Positions 7,555 through 16,207 of a stretch of 20,546 bases of DNA are shown here, in pieces (the first letter of the stretch is position 1; each line of letters begins with the position of its first letter). The DNA comes from CAYVDH01 sp964450355. GTDB lineage: Bacteria; Bacteroidota; Bacteroidia; NS11-12g; UBA955. The DNA lies in NCBI GenBank assembly GCA_964450355.1, contig CAYVDH010000047.1:1-20546 (forward strand), written 5' to 3'. The notes under the pieces are model-generated. The model did not search any database. It was not told the DNA's origin and was given only the letters and a program-made list of their open reading frames with translations. The translations under genes and the position numbers were made by a program.

Positions 7555-7761
7555 TTATAACCATTTTTTAAAAAGCTTATTTGCAACAGGAAGTAAGACA
7601 TATACCATGAATGGAACTAAAATTAAGGTCAATATTAGAGTTCTTAGAAGTAAAGGTAAATCGTTTAAGTGTTTGCCTAGTATTAGCATAATGAAATTGA
7701 TTGTTGGGTAGATAACCACTCAAATCATAATTACTGATTTATATTTTGGAGTTCGTTTCAT
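7555..7761 (-). pseudogene. Small two-helix membrane protein interrupted by an in-frame TGA
   Basis: From the ATG at 7761 the frame reads MKRTPKYKSVIMI, meets TGA at 7722-7720, then continues in the same frame as VVIYPTINFIMLILGKHLND and on to KKWL and a TAA at 7557-7555, for 68 codons in total. Two hydrophobic helices (about residues 9-27 and 36-57) flank a short polar loop. The pattern resembles the short membrane tail found after the ABM domain in COG3224-type antibiotic-biosynthesis-monooxygenase superfamily proteins, and stand-alone Bacteroidota proteins of the same size. From memory, those have Trp at the interrupted position (a TW-x-AIYP-like motif), so one G-to-A change (TGG to TGA) explains the stop. 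It lies downstream of and convergent with the giant plus-strand gene. A sequencing error is an alternative. Confidence 0.55.
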
Positions 7762-7792
7762 TGTAATTAGTTTAGTTTTAATTTTTTTTTAG

Positions 7793-8263
7793 AACCATTA
7801 TATAACAACTAACAACCATTAACCATTAACAATTAACCACTAACAATTAACCATTACCCATTAACAATTCAACAATTAACCATTAACCAATAACCAATAA
7901 CAATTACCCATTAACAATTAACCAAAAACCAATAACCATTAACCAATAACCATTACCCATTACCCATTAACAATTAACCAATAACAATTAACCATTAACC
8001 AATAACCATTACCCATTACCCATTAACAATTAACCAATAACAATTAACCATTAACTAATAACAATTAACTAATAACCATTAACTAACAACCATTAACCAA
8101 TAACCATTAACCAATCACAATTAACCATTAACCAATAACCATTAACAATTCAACAATTAACCATTAACAATTCAACAATTAACCAATAACAATTCAACAA
8201 TTAACCATTAACAATTAACAATTCAACCATTAACCAATAACCATTAACCAATAACAATAAACC
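7793..8263. repeat. Degenerate heptanucleotide tandem repeat, G-free on the plus strand
   Basis: About 470 bp are built from variants of a 7-base unit, chiefly TAACCAT, TAACAAT and TAACCAA, with TACCCAT and TAACTAA variants and occasional 8-base units (TCAACAAT). The order of variants is irregular, so it is not a simple homogeneous satellite. From 7793 to 8274 the plus strand contains no G at all, so the minus strand has no C. It has no coding potential and no spacer structure. It lies between the broken membrane-protein gene and the terminator of the minus-strand surface-protein genes. Similar TTAACCAT-like short tandem repeats occur between genes in other Bacteroidota; I know of no established function. 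Confidence 0.9.
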
Positions 8264-8268
8264 CACAA

Positions 8269-8301
8269 AAAAAAGGTCTGAGGAAAACTCAGACCTTTTT
8301 T
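8269..8301 (-). terminator. Rho-independent terminator after the last surface-protein gene
   Basis: GGTCTGAG (8275-8282) pairs perfectly with CTCAGACC (8288-8295) around a GAAAA loop, extended by A/T pairs on both sides. On the minus strand the stem is followed by eight T residues. It lies 20 bases after the stop of the gene at 8321-12019. The A/T flanks on both sides mean it could also stop plus-strand transcripts that cross the heptad repeat. Confidence 0.9.
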
Positions 8302-8320
8302 AAAAGATGATGATTTTATC

Positions 8321-11300
8321 TTACTTTAAGATGTTTACTTTTCCAGTATATACTTGATTGCCATCCATGATTTTAATCATGTACATTCCATTGTTGTTAG
8401 CACTTAAATCAATGCTAGCTTCTGTGGTATTATCAAAACGGAAAGTGTTGATCACTTCACCTAATACATTGTATATTTCTACTGTGATAGGGTTATTAGT
8501 TGATTTACTTCTAATGTTGAACACACCGTTAGATGGATTAGGGTAAATACTGTAATTAGACAATGAAATGTCTTGAGTATTTGTAAATGCATCTAAACAT
8601 TTGGTGATACTACATTCACAATCTGCTTGATTTGATGCAATCATGGTTACACAATATTTAATGGTGTTGTCGTATGTATATACAGTGCCTGTGCCTGTTG
8701 TATTTACTTTGTTTCCATCGCCCATTAACCAAGTGTAATTGATTCCACTCATAGAGCCACCAGTAGGAGTGAAGGTGAAACTTTTTGAGTTTACATTGTA
8801 AGTTCTTGCGAAGTTGAAATCACAAGTAGTTGGCAATGGAGAAATATTGATGCTTTTTACTGTTGAATCAGTACATCCATTTTCAACACTTGCTTTCAAT
8901 TTTACAAAGAATGTTTGAGCATTAGCATAAGTGTATTTAGGAGATTGTTGAGTTGATTTGTTGCCATCACCAAATACCCACTCGTAAGTAATGTTTCCAA
9001 AACGATGAGTAGTTAAATTGGTAAATGTAGCTTCTTCGCCAACACATTTATTTTCTAATTCAAAATCTACTAATGGTTGAACACCCACATTGATGGTTTT
9101 TACCATTTCAGAACTACATCCATTAGTTAGTGTAGTAGTTAATTTAACATTTCTGTTGCCTAGCGATGTCCATGAAACTGTAGGGCTTGCAATGGTAACT
9201 GGACTACCTTGTCCAAAATCCCATTTATAACCACTTAGGTTTTCACCCTTTAAGTCGGTAGTATTAGTGAATGGAGTTGGAGTTCTTTCGCAAGCAAATG
9301 GGAAAGTAAAGTCTGTTTCAGGAGCTACTTTAACATCAATTTGTTTAATGATAGAGTCTATACAATTGAATTCTGAAGTATTTTTTAATACAACATCTTT
9401 TAAACCTGGAGTTGAGAAAGTATATGTTGGATTTTCATCTGTTGCAATTGCTCCACCATCATCAAAATTCCAAGTATTTCCAAAATCACCTAAAGCAATT
9501 GTAGAACTGTTTACAAACTTAAATGGCTTATTGATACAAGCTCCCTCTAATAATGAGAAATTAGCAACTGGTTTAGTGAATTGATAAGCATTTTTACTGA
9601 ATGAATCTGTACAACCATTTGCAGAAGAGGCATAAAGCGTAACATAATAAATACCTGCTTGGCTGTATGATTTTGTAAATGGATTGTTGTTGGTGCTAGT
9701 TTGAGTCGTGCCATCGCCAAATTTCCATAAATAGTTTAAGGTTCCGCTTGTAATGGTTGTTTGGTTGTTAAATGTAATTGGGGTTCCAATACAACGGTTT
9801 ACCAAACTGAATTTTACTTTAGGAACTTCACCAACTGTTATTGTAATGATGGAATCTTTAATGACATTCCATTTATCACTGATAGCTCTTAATCTTACAT
9901 TGAAAATACCAGAAGTATCATATACATGAATTGGACTGATGAAATCTGAACTATCTCCATCCCCAAAATACCACATGTATCTTACAGTTCCAGAATGTAT
10001 GGTTGTAGTGTTGTCAAATACAACATCGTTTTTAGCACAAGCTACTGCTTGTGGTTTGAAACTGGTTTTAGGAGTAGGGGCAACATACACTGTTCTTGTC
10101 ACAGTAGAGTCGCAGAAATGAGGTCCTAAATCAATGAAAGTAACAGAAAAAGTAATGAAACTATCTAAGTAAGCTGATTTAGGAATGAAAGTCAATTTAC
10201 CGTTGCTGGTAGGTGTAGGGTCAGATACAGTGTATTCGGTAGCAGGGACTAATACATTGTTTCTTGTTCTTGCACTTACACTGGTTATAGTCCAGGTGAT
10301 AGTATGATTAGGATTAGTATAGCCAGTAGGAGGAGTAATTTCATACACATTGGTTTTGCCAACTTCTAATACATCAGGGTCAGCTAAATTTCCAAGTTTA
10401 AATTGACCTTTAAATGGAGTTCCTGCAATGGCAGTTGCTCCAATAGGACGAGGTTTAACGGTAACAGCATAAGGCAAACGGGTGCTACTATAACATTGTT
10501 TTTTGTAAATAAAAGTAACATCAGGTAAATAATTGGCTGTTACAGAAGTAGAACCAAACTTTCCTAATATAATACTTCCATTGGTTAATAAAGATAAATC
10601 CTCATTGCTTGTTGTAGGAGCAGACAATGTGTTAAAGAAAGAATTTCCAGCACCTAAACTTAAATCTGTTGTCATGTAAAAACTATATGTTTGACCTGCA
10701 AACAAGTATAAATTTTTTGCAGATACTCTAGCATAGTTTGTTCCTGAAATATTGATAAAGTTTGCAACACCTTCGTTTACTTTTGTCCAAGCTGAGGCAT
10801 TTGTTTGAAATCCAGCATAAGTTCCTACTCTGTAATACAATTGATATCCCATGTTAGTAGGAGTTGCATAATTCAATCTTAATCTTAAACTATCCAACCT
10901 GAAATCTTTAACAGCAGTTACATTGAACATGGTACCATATTCATTCGCTTGAGTAACACTAACTGCTGTTGACCCACCGAAATTAAAATAGGAATTGATA
11001 CTAGCAATTTTTGAACTAGAAGCATAAAATGTTTTGTCACCAGTAATGAAAGGTCCTGTAGCTTTACGTCCTACAGCCAATAAATTTCCTCCTGAGGATT
11101 GATCAAACCACATGATGGAGTCAGAATTACTTGCAGGTACACCAGAAAAATTAACCTTGCCCTGTCCACATTGTTTAGTACTTAAAATGAGAGGATCGGA
11201 TGGGGTTCCGAGAGATTCAAATTTATAAAAGAACAAATCATTGCTTACCCCAGAATCAGAAGAGGCACCTTGAGGATTTGTTGTCCAAGCTCTGATGTCA

Positions 11301-12019
11301 TATACAGTATTTGGACTGAAGGTATAAGATGAAGTTAAATTATAAGTTGCTGACTGTCCCGATGTTAATGTTGATGTAATGTATTGTGTGCTAATTAAAT
11401 TATTATTGATACTCCAATTCAATCTGAAACTATCCATGGTTTTTTTACCAAAATTAAGAACAGTAGCTGTTACTCCTTGGTTCAAATTACAAGGATTTAA
11501 TTTTGAGATACTAGTTACTCCTGCATCATAGTTATAAACAGGTCCAAATATTTCAATTTCACGGAAATTGACATTAGAAGATTGAGAACCTATAACTACA
11601 ATGTCAATGATTCTAAGTTGTGTAGTAGCCACATTGTTAAAACTAACTTCATAAGAACAGACTCCAGTAGATTGAGTAAATGTTTTATGAGTAACCCAAC
11701 TAGCACCATTCCAAATTTGAATAGTTCCACCACCTAAAAATCTGTTAGCTTGTTCAGCAACATTAAATCTGATTTTATTTAATACTTTTGTTGAAGGCCA
11801 TACAAATTGAATAAAAATTGCTGAACCGGGATTAGTTGCTGAAGAAGTAATCCACATTTGTTGGGTTCCGCAAGTTCCAAAATTTAAATCATTTAGAGTA
11901 GCACAAGCTCCCGTGTTACAAGTACTAGCAGATGCAGTAGCTTGTGGAGCTAAGTTTTGTTGACCATAAATAATATTTATTGAGGTCAGTAAAGTTAAGA
12001 GAAAATATATTTTTTTCAT
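8321..12019 (-). CDS. Multi-PKD secreted protein with discoidin-like head and T9SS sorting domain
   Basis: The protein has 1232 residues. A signal peptide (MKKIYFLLTLLTSINIIYG) fixes the start. Residues about 21-160 look like an F5/8 type C (discoidin) carbohydrate-binding domain: NLAPQATASAS at the start, FREIEIFGP at the end. Residues about 165-265 form a CARDB-like sandwich and about 281-336 an Ig-like domain (CGQGKVNFSG...GGNLLAVG). A jelly-roll-like segment (about 345-505) and an Ig-like linker (about 530-650) follow. Six PKD-type domains follow at about 652-730, 733-812, 816-897, 899-980, 982-1060 and 1062-1146, with motifs such as YMWYFGDGD and YLWKFGDGT. Residues 1154-1232 are a type A T9SS sorting domain (YPNPSNGVF, then ending KVNILK). 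From about residue 530 onward it is a paralogue of the protein encoded at 16208-20272. No catalytic residues are apparent; binding or surface display is inferred. It is last in the run of three genes, behind a hairpin terminator. Confidence 0.9.
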   Translation of the reverse strand: MKKIYFLLTLLTSINIIYGQQNLAPQATASASTCNTGACATLNDLNFGTCGTQQMWITSSATNPGSAIFIQFVWPSTKVLNKIRFNVAEQANRFLGGGTIQIWNGASWVTHKTFTQSTGVCSYEVSFNNVATTQLRIIDIVVIGSQSSNVNFREIEIFGPVYNYDAGVTSISKLNPCNLNQGVTATVLNFGKKTMDSFRLNWSINNNLISTQYITSTLTSGQSATYNLTSSYTFSPNTVYDIRAWTTNPQGASSDSGVSNDLFFYKFESLGTPSDPLILSTKQCGQGKVNFSGVPASNSDSIMWFDQSSGGNLLAVGRKATGPFITGDKTFYASSSKIASINSYFNFGGSTAVSVTQANEYGTMFNVTAVKDFRLDSLRLRLNYATPTNMGYQLYYRVGTYAGFQTNASAWTKVNEGVANFINISGTNYARVSAKNLYLFAGQTYSFYMTTDLSLGAGNSFFNTLSAPTTSNEDLSLLTNGSIILGKFGSTSVTANYLPDVTFIYKKQCYSSTRLPYAVTVKPRPIGATAIAGTPFKGQFKLGNLADPDVLEVGKTNVYEITPPTGYTNPNHTITWTITSVSARTRNNVLVPATEYTVSDPTPTSNGKLTFIPKSAYLDSFITFSVTFIDLGPHFCDSTVTRTVYVAPTPKTSFKPQAVACAKNDVVFDNTTTIHSGTVRYMWYFGDGDSSDFISPIHVYDTSGIFNVRLRAISDKWNVIKDSIITITVGEVPKVKFSLVNRCIGTPITFNNQTTITSGTLNYLWKFGDGTTQTSTNNNPFTKSYSQAGIYYVTLYASSANGCTDSFSKNAYQFTKPVANFSLLEGACINKPFKFVNSSTIALGDFGNTWNFDDGGAIATDENPTYTFSTPGLKDVVLKNTSEFNCIDSIIKQIDVKVAPETDFTFPFACERTPTPFTNTTDLKGENLSGYKWDFGQGSPVTIASPTVSWTSLGNRNVKLTTTLTNGCSSEMVKTINVGVQPLVDFELENKCVGEEATFTNLTTHRFGNITYEWVFGDGNKSTQQSPKYTYANAQTFFVKLKASVENGCTDSTVKSINISPLPTTCDFNFARTYNVNSKSFTFTPTGGSMSGINYTWLMGDGNKVNTTGTGTVYTYDNTIKYCVTMIASNQADCECSITKCLDAFTNTQDISLSNYSIYPNPSNGVFNIRSKSTNNPITVEIYNVLGEVINTFRFDNTTEASIDLSANNNGMYMIKIMDGNQVYTGKVNILK

Positions 12020-12047
12020 TGGGTTGAAAATTTGTTTTAATTTTAAA

Positions 12048-12078
12048 AAAACACCCGCTTAGTAATAGCGGGTGTTTT
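12048..12078 (-). terminator. Rho-independent terminator between the second and third surface-protein genes
   Basis: AAAACACCCGCT (12048-12059) pairs perfectly over 12 bp with AGCGGGTGTTTT (12067-12078) around a 7-base loop. On the minus strand the stem runs into seven T residues. It follows the stop of the gene at 12090-16193 by 11 bases. Only 28 bases separate it from the next start codon (12019), and no TAnnTTTG element lies in that space. The third gene may therefore be expressed by partial read-through. Confidence 0.9.
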
Positions 12079-12089
12079 AAATTTATTGT

Positions 12090-15000
12090 TTAGTATTTAA
12101 CAATTTTATGAGTGATTACTCTACCTTCTAAAACAATGTTTACAGAGTAAACACCACTTGCTAAATCAGACATATCTATGTTGAAGTTAGCTGAAGGGTT
12201 GTTATAATTAGTTTCAGATACCATTTGTCCTAATGAGTTATACAATTGTATTTTAGCATTTTTAACAGCATTTGCTAATTGGATGTTAGCTATGCCATTT
12301 GTAGGATTAGGAGAGATAGATACTTCATTAATTGTTGCTGAATTTACATCAACAGTGCTGTTAACACAAGCTGGCCAATAAGTGTATATCACTTGTCTAG
12401 TTAATGGTAATGAGGTATTTCCACTTGGGTCAGTAACTTTATAAGTAATAAAGTAATTGCCTTCTTGAGAAGGATTCACATTTTGAGCAATGATTTCTAC
12501 TAATGGCAACAAAGTTTGAGGACCATAGTAATTATCTGTTGTTGTTAAATTCCATTTTGGCCAAATGTTTTCACCAACACAACCATAAATTGTTCCACCA
12601 AATAAAATTGGAGCTTGTCTGTCAACAACGTTTATAGTTCTTGATTTAATGGTAATGTTTCCAGAACCATCAACAGCTTTAAATGTTTCAGTATAAGTTC
12701 CTAAAGTGTTTGGATCAACATTGTTAAATGTTCTAGAAATACTTACTTGACCTGCTCCATAATAATTGTCAGTAACTGTTGCAGTTATTGAATTGTATGG
12801 AGTATTTACAGGATGTTCAATCACATCAAAAGTATTCAATGAAATAACTGGTTTGATAAAGTCATCCACTTTGTAATTAACTATTTCTGGTTTAGATACA
12901 TTTCCTAAGGCATCTACAGCAGTATAAGTACAAGTATAAGTACCTTTAACATTTGGATTCAATGGTTCAGGGAACCATGAAGTATGTAATTCTGGGTTGT
13001 CATCATTGCCATCTTTAGCGTAAGTTTGATCAATCCATAAAGTTCCAATTTGAATGTTAGTTTCACCTATACCTTCAATTTTAGGAGCTGTAGTATCTCT
13101 AACACAAATGTTTCTAGTAGCTGTAGCAACATTACCAGCAAAGTCATAAACTTTATATTCAATAGTGTAATCTCCTACTACTCTAGTATTCACAGAACCA
13201 GTAGTTCTGATAGCTGTTGTTAATGAATAGAAAGGATTAGTGTTGTATGCAGTAGCTCCTGGATCATTGTATGGGTCATTTTCTCTATTTGCTTCTATAC
13301 AACCAATAGTTGTAGGGTTTAAAACAATGACTGGTGCAGTATTATCATTTACAACAATGATAGTTCTGATTGCAGTAGCAGCTACATTGCCTGATTTATC
13401 AGTAACATTGTACTCATAAGAATAGATACCAGTTGTATTAACATCTAAATCATTTGATGGAATTATTCTGCTAGTAATATCACCTTCTGAAGCATCGTAA
13501 GCAGTAGCACCAGAATCAGTATAAGTTGAACCTAATTGAATTCTTTTTGTAGTTTCACCTATAATTGTTATAACAGGTTTGCTATTGTCATTGTACAATA
13601 CAATGCCGTAGTCATGGTACTCACCTGCAACAGCTGGTCCACATGGGTCAGTGCTGTTGTTGTCAAAATTAATTCCAATTCTCAATTTAGTTTTACCTTC
13701 AAATGCACTATTGATATCAGGAACAGCAAATGTTGTAGAATATGATTTATTTGTAGTGCTTGGTTCAAAGAAAATCATTTCGTTAGCATCGTCAAAATCA
13801 CCATCAATGTTCCAGTCAATCCAAGCTTTTCTATTGCCTGGGTCAACATTTGATAATCTGCTAACTTCTATTGTGTATGTTTTACCAAAAGTTAAATTAG
13901 CAACTTGAGTGCTTGAAAAATCAGTGTAAGCTTGAGTTCCAGAAGTACTGTTGTTGTCTATTAATGCATTAGTTCCATCCAATACTTTCACATTGTTAAT
14001 GCCTAAGTCTGAAGAAATAATTGCTGATGTAGGATTGCAATAATTCAAAGCACATACATATTTGTTTTTAACAACAGTTTTAGTTGTATTGGTTGGGTCT
14101 AGAGAATTCCAAGCTTTAAGAGCAATGGTATAACAACCAGAACCAGTAAATTTAATGATTGGTGTTGGCATTGAATCACCAGGAGTAGATTTATAATGAA
14201 CATAACCTGGACCATAAACAGAAGGAGATGTAGGTGGGTTCATTAAAGTATAAGTAGTAGGATAGATAGTCCATTCAAATCTGTTCGCTTTATCAGCTTT
14301 TGGAACTAAAGAAATGATATCAGTCAATATTTTTGGTCTTCTGTTAGAAGCTTCAAAATCTAAACTTGTTTGAGTATTAGGAGATATGACATCATAAGTC
14401 AAACAAGTTTTATTAGAACCAACACATGATTTCACTTCTAGACAAACTTTATAGTCTTGGTCTGAAGTGAATATGTAATTTAAGTCTCTGCTAGTTGAAA
14501 CAGGAACATCGTCTATAGTCCATTCCCATCTTGGAACACCCACTATATCAGAAGTTGTGTTAGTAAATTTAATAGGAGTTGAATTGTAACCTGGGTTACT
14601 TGATGGATTAAAGGATGGTGATGGAGCAACTGCAGGGCCAAGTAATGAAGTGTAAGTTCCTGCAAAACCAGAGTCAACACCAGTGCCATCAGAAGTGAAT
14701 AAAATATACATACTACCGCTTGTTGCACTTACTTTTTTAGGGTTGGTGTTTGTGCTAGTCCAAGTTGCAAGCAATGTTCCATTTGCACTTGTACCGTCCC
14801 ATACCCTTAATATATCACCAGGACCATTGAATTTCAAACGTGTCATGGTTAAATCTATTCTTTTAGCGTTACATGGAGTGATTCTTAAATAAGAACGAGA
14901 ACCTAAACCTTGATTATTGCTGTAATTTAAATCTTTACCACCATTGTCAAATATTGTTCCAGAAGGGCTTTCTACAACATTGTCACCATTTGGTCCGTAT

Positions 15001-16193
15001 GTTCCAAAACCTAAAATGTAAGTAGTTGGAGAAATAACTGTGATATAACAAGTTTTCTTTTTAGGAGCAGAAGAACCAACATCATTTTTAGATATTAGGA
15101 CTACAGTATAACATCCTGGTCTGTCAAAAGCAAATTCAGGGTTTTGAGAAAATTCATTTCTGCCATTACTGTTTGGATTAGGAATAACGTCACCAGAGTT
15201 GATGTCTTTTACATCGCTTACATCAGTAGAATCGTAAACATACCATTCCCACATGTAAGCACCATCAGTAGATAAATCAAACAATTGACAAAATTGGTAT
15301 TGTTCAACTGTTACTTTATTTGTAACAAAATTTGCTGTAGGTACAACAGTTGGAGTGTTTACAGTTAAACATTTTACTGAATTGTCTGTTCCTAAACAGT
15401 TAGTGCTAGTTAATTTAATGCATTTAGAACCTGGAGTTGTCCAAGTGTAACTGAAATCAATAGAATTAGGAGCTTCTGTAGTTCCATCGTTGTTAGCATC
15501 CCAAGCATGAGAAATGTAACCTACTGGGTTGTTATTAGTAAATTTAATTGGAGCTTTTACCCAAGCAGAAGATGGGGCATTAAAGCTTGCAGATAAAGTA
15601 CTAGGTAATTGTAAATCTATAGTGTAATCTTCAGTTTCACCCCAAGTGTAAGTTCCACATGCATTACCAGGGTTTGTTATTGTTGTTGATTCAATCACTA
15701 CAACTCTCATTCTTGTTTTTCCTGGATTAACATTACAAGGAACTGTAAAAGTATATGCCACATTTCTTGGACCAGCTGCTAATGCAAAAGGCGCAGATCT
15801 TACAGCCTCATTAGCTTCAAATGCATTGTTTCTGTTGTAATCTATCCAAGCTAACGTTGTATTGGAATATGTAAAATTTCCACAAAAAGCTATTGAAATA
15901 GTAATTGTATAAGTTCCTCCTGCAGCTAATACAGTTGGAGTTAATCCTGTATAATCAGTGTATTGTCCACACCCAGTATTTGCAGCTGAACTAGGAACAA
16001 ATGAATTGTTGTTTAGAAGGGTGTTAGTACCATCAGTTATTTTGATGTTAGAGATAAAATCATCTGCTGGTGAAGTAGCCCCAGATGTACAATATTGAGC
16101 ATTTAAGCTTATACTGCTTAACATGATAGCTAAAACAGCGATAAAACGTCTTGTTTTGCTAAATTTAATTTTTTGATTTATAGAAAATTTCAT
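12090..16193 (-). CDS. Mosaic secreted protein: GEVED, PKD, CUB and DUF5011-like domains with T9SS sorting domain
   Basis: The protein has 1367 residues. A signal peptide ends near residue 32 (AIMLSSISLNAQ), which supports this start. Domains in order: a GEVED-type domain (about 35-196: AWIDYNRNNAFEANE, ending GETEDYTIDL); a PKD-like domain (205-280) and a divergent one (285-388); a CUB domain (about 410-516: NNQGLGSRSYLRITPCNAKR, ILRVWDGTS, ILFTSDGTGVDSGF); a PKD-like domain (526-603) and a divergent one (610-713); a second GEVED-type domain (718-867: AWIDWNIDGDFDDANE, ending GEYHDYGIVL); five Ig-like repeats of the DUF5011/HYR type (about 872-948, 953-1033, 1036-1110, 1113-1191, 1193-1271, with GxYxxxYxVxDxxGN motifs); and a T9SS sorting domain (1289-1367: ISPNPTNGIANI, ending THKIVKY). 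GEVED and CUB domains are common in Bacteroidota secreted proteases, but no peptidase domain is present. It starts 14 bases after the gene at 16208-20272, so the two are almost certainly co-transcribed. The function is probably structural or adhesive. Confidence 0.9.
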   Translation of the reverse strand: MKFSINQKIKFSKTRRFIAVLAIMLSSISLNAQYCTSGATSPADDFISNIKITDGTNTLLNNNSFVPSSAANTGCGQYTDYTGLTPTVLAAGGTYTITISIAFCGNFTYSNTTLAWIDYNRNNAFEANEAVRSAPFALAAGPRNVAYTFTVPCNVNPGKTRMRVVVIESTTITNPGNACGTYTWGETEDYTIDLQLPSTLSASFNAPSSAWVKAPIKFTNNNPVGYISHAWDANNDGTTEAPNSIDFSYTWTTPGSKCIKLTSTNCLGTDNSVKCLTVNTPTVVPTANFVTNKVTVEQYQFCQLFDLSTDGAYMWEWYVYDSTDVSDVKDINSGDVIPNPNSNGRNEFSQNPEFAFDRPGCYTVVLISKNDVGSSAPKKKTCYITVISPTTYILGFGTYGPNGDNVVESPSGTIFDNGGKDLNYSNNQGLGSRSYLRITPCNAKRIDLTMTRLKFNGPGDILRVWDGTSANGTLLATWTSTNTNPKKVSATSGSMYILFTSDGTGVDSGFAGTYTSLLGPAVAPSPSFNPSSNPGYNSTPIKFTNTTSDIVGVPRWEWTIDDVPVSTSRDLNYIFTSDQDYKVCLEVKSCVGSNKTCLTYDVISPNTQTSLDFEASNRRPKILTDIISLVPKADKANRFEWTIYPTTYTLMNPPTSPSVYGPGYVHYKSTPGDSMPTPIIKFTGSGCYTIALKAWNSLDPTNTTKTVVKNKYVCALNYCNPTSAIISSDLGINNVKVLDGTNALIDNNSTSGTQAYTDFSSTQVANLTFGKTYTIEVSRLSNVDPGNRKAWIDWNIDGDFDDANEMIFFEPSTTNKSYSTTFAVPDINSAFEGKTKLRIGINFDNNSTDPCGPAVAGEYHDYGIVLYNDNSKPVITIIGETTKRIQLGSTYTDSGATAYDASEGDITSRIIPSNDLDVNTTGIYSYEYNVTDKSGNVAATAIRTIIVVNDNTAPVIVLNPTTIGCIEANRENDPYNDPGATAYNTNPFYSLTTAIRTTGSVNTRVVGDYTIEYKVYDFAGNVATATRNICVRDTTAPKIEGIGETNIQIGTLWIDQTYAKDGNDDNPELHTSWFPEPLNPNVKGTYTCTYTAVDALGNVSKPEIVNYKVDDFIKPVISLNTFDVIEHPVNTPYNSITATVTDNYYGAGQVSISRTFNNVDPNTLGTYTETFKAVDGSGNITIKSRTINVVDRQAPILFGGTIYGCVGENIWPKWNLTTTDNYYGPQTLLPLVEIIAQNVNPSQEGNYFITYKVTDPSGNTSLPLTRQVIYTYWPACVNSTVDVNSATINEVSISPNPTNGIANIQLANAVKNAKIQLYNSLGQMVSETNYNNPSANFNIDMSDLASGVYSVNIVLEGRVITHKIVKY

Positions 16194-16207
16194 GATTAGT
16201 GTGTTTT

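Noticed and set aside
7793..8263. CRISPR-like repetitive array
   Set aside because: The units are 7-8 bases with no spacers and no cas genes nearby. It is a degenerate short tandem repeat.
13536..13908. Open frames on the plus strand inside the mosaic surface-protein gene, and similar ones at 9267-9584, 17844-18179 and 3793-4118
   Set aside because: They lie opposite or across long well-supported genes with recognised domains, and their translations are low-complexity with no family resemblance.
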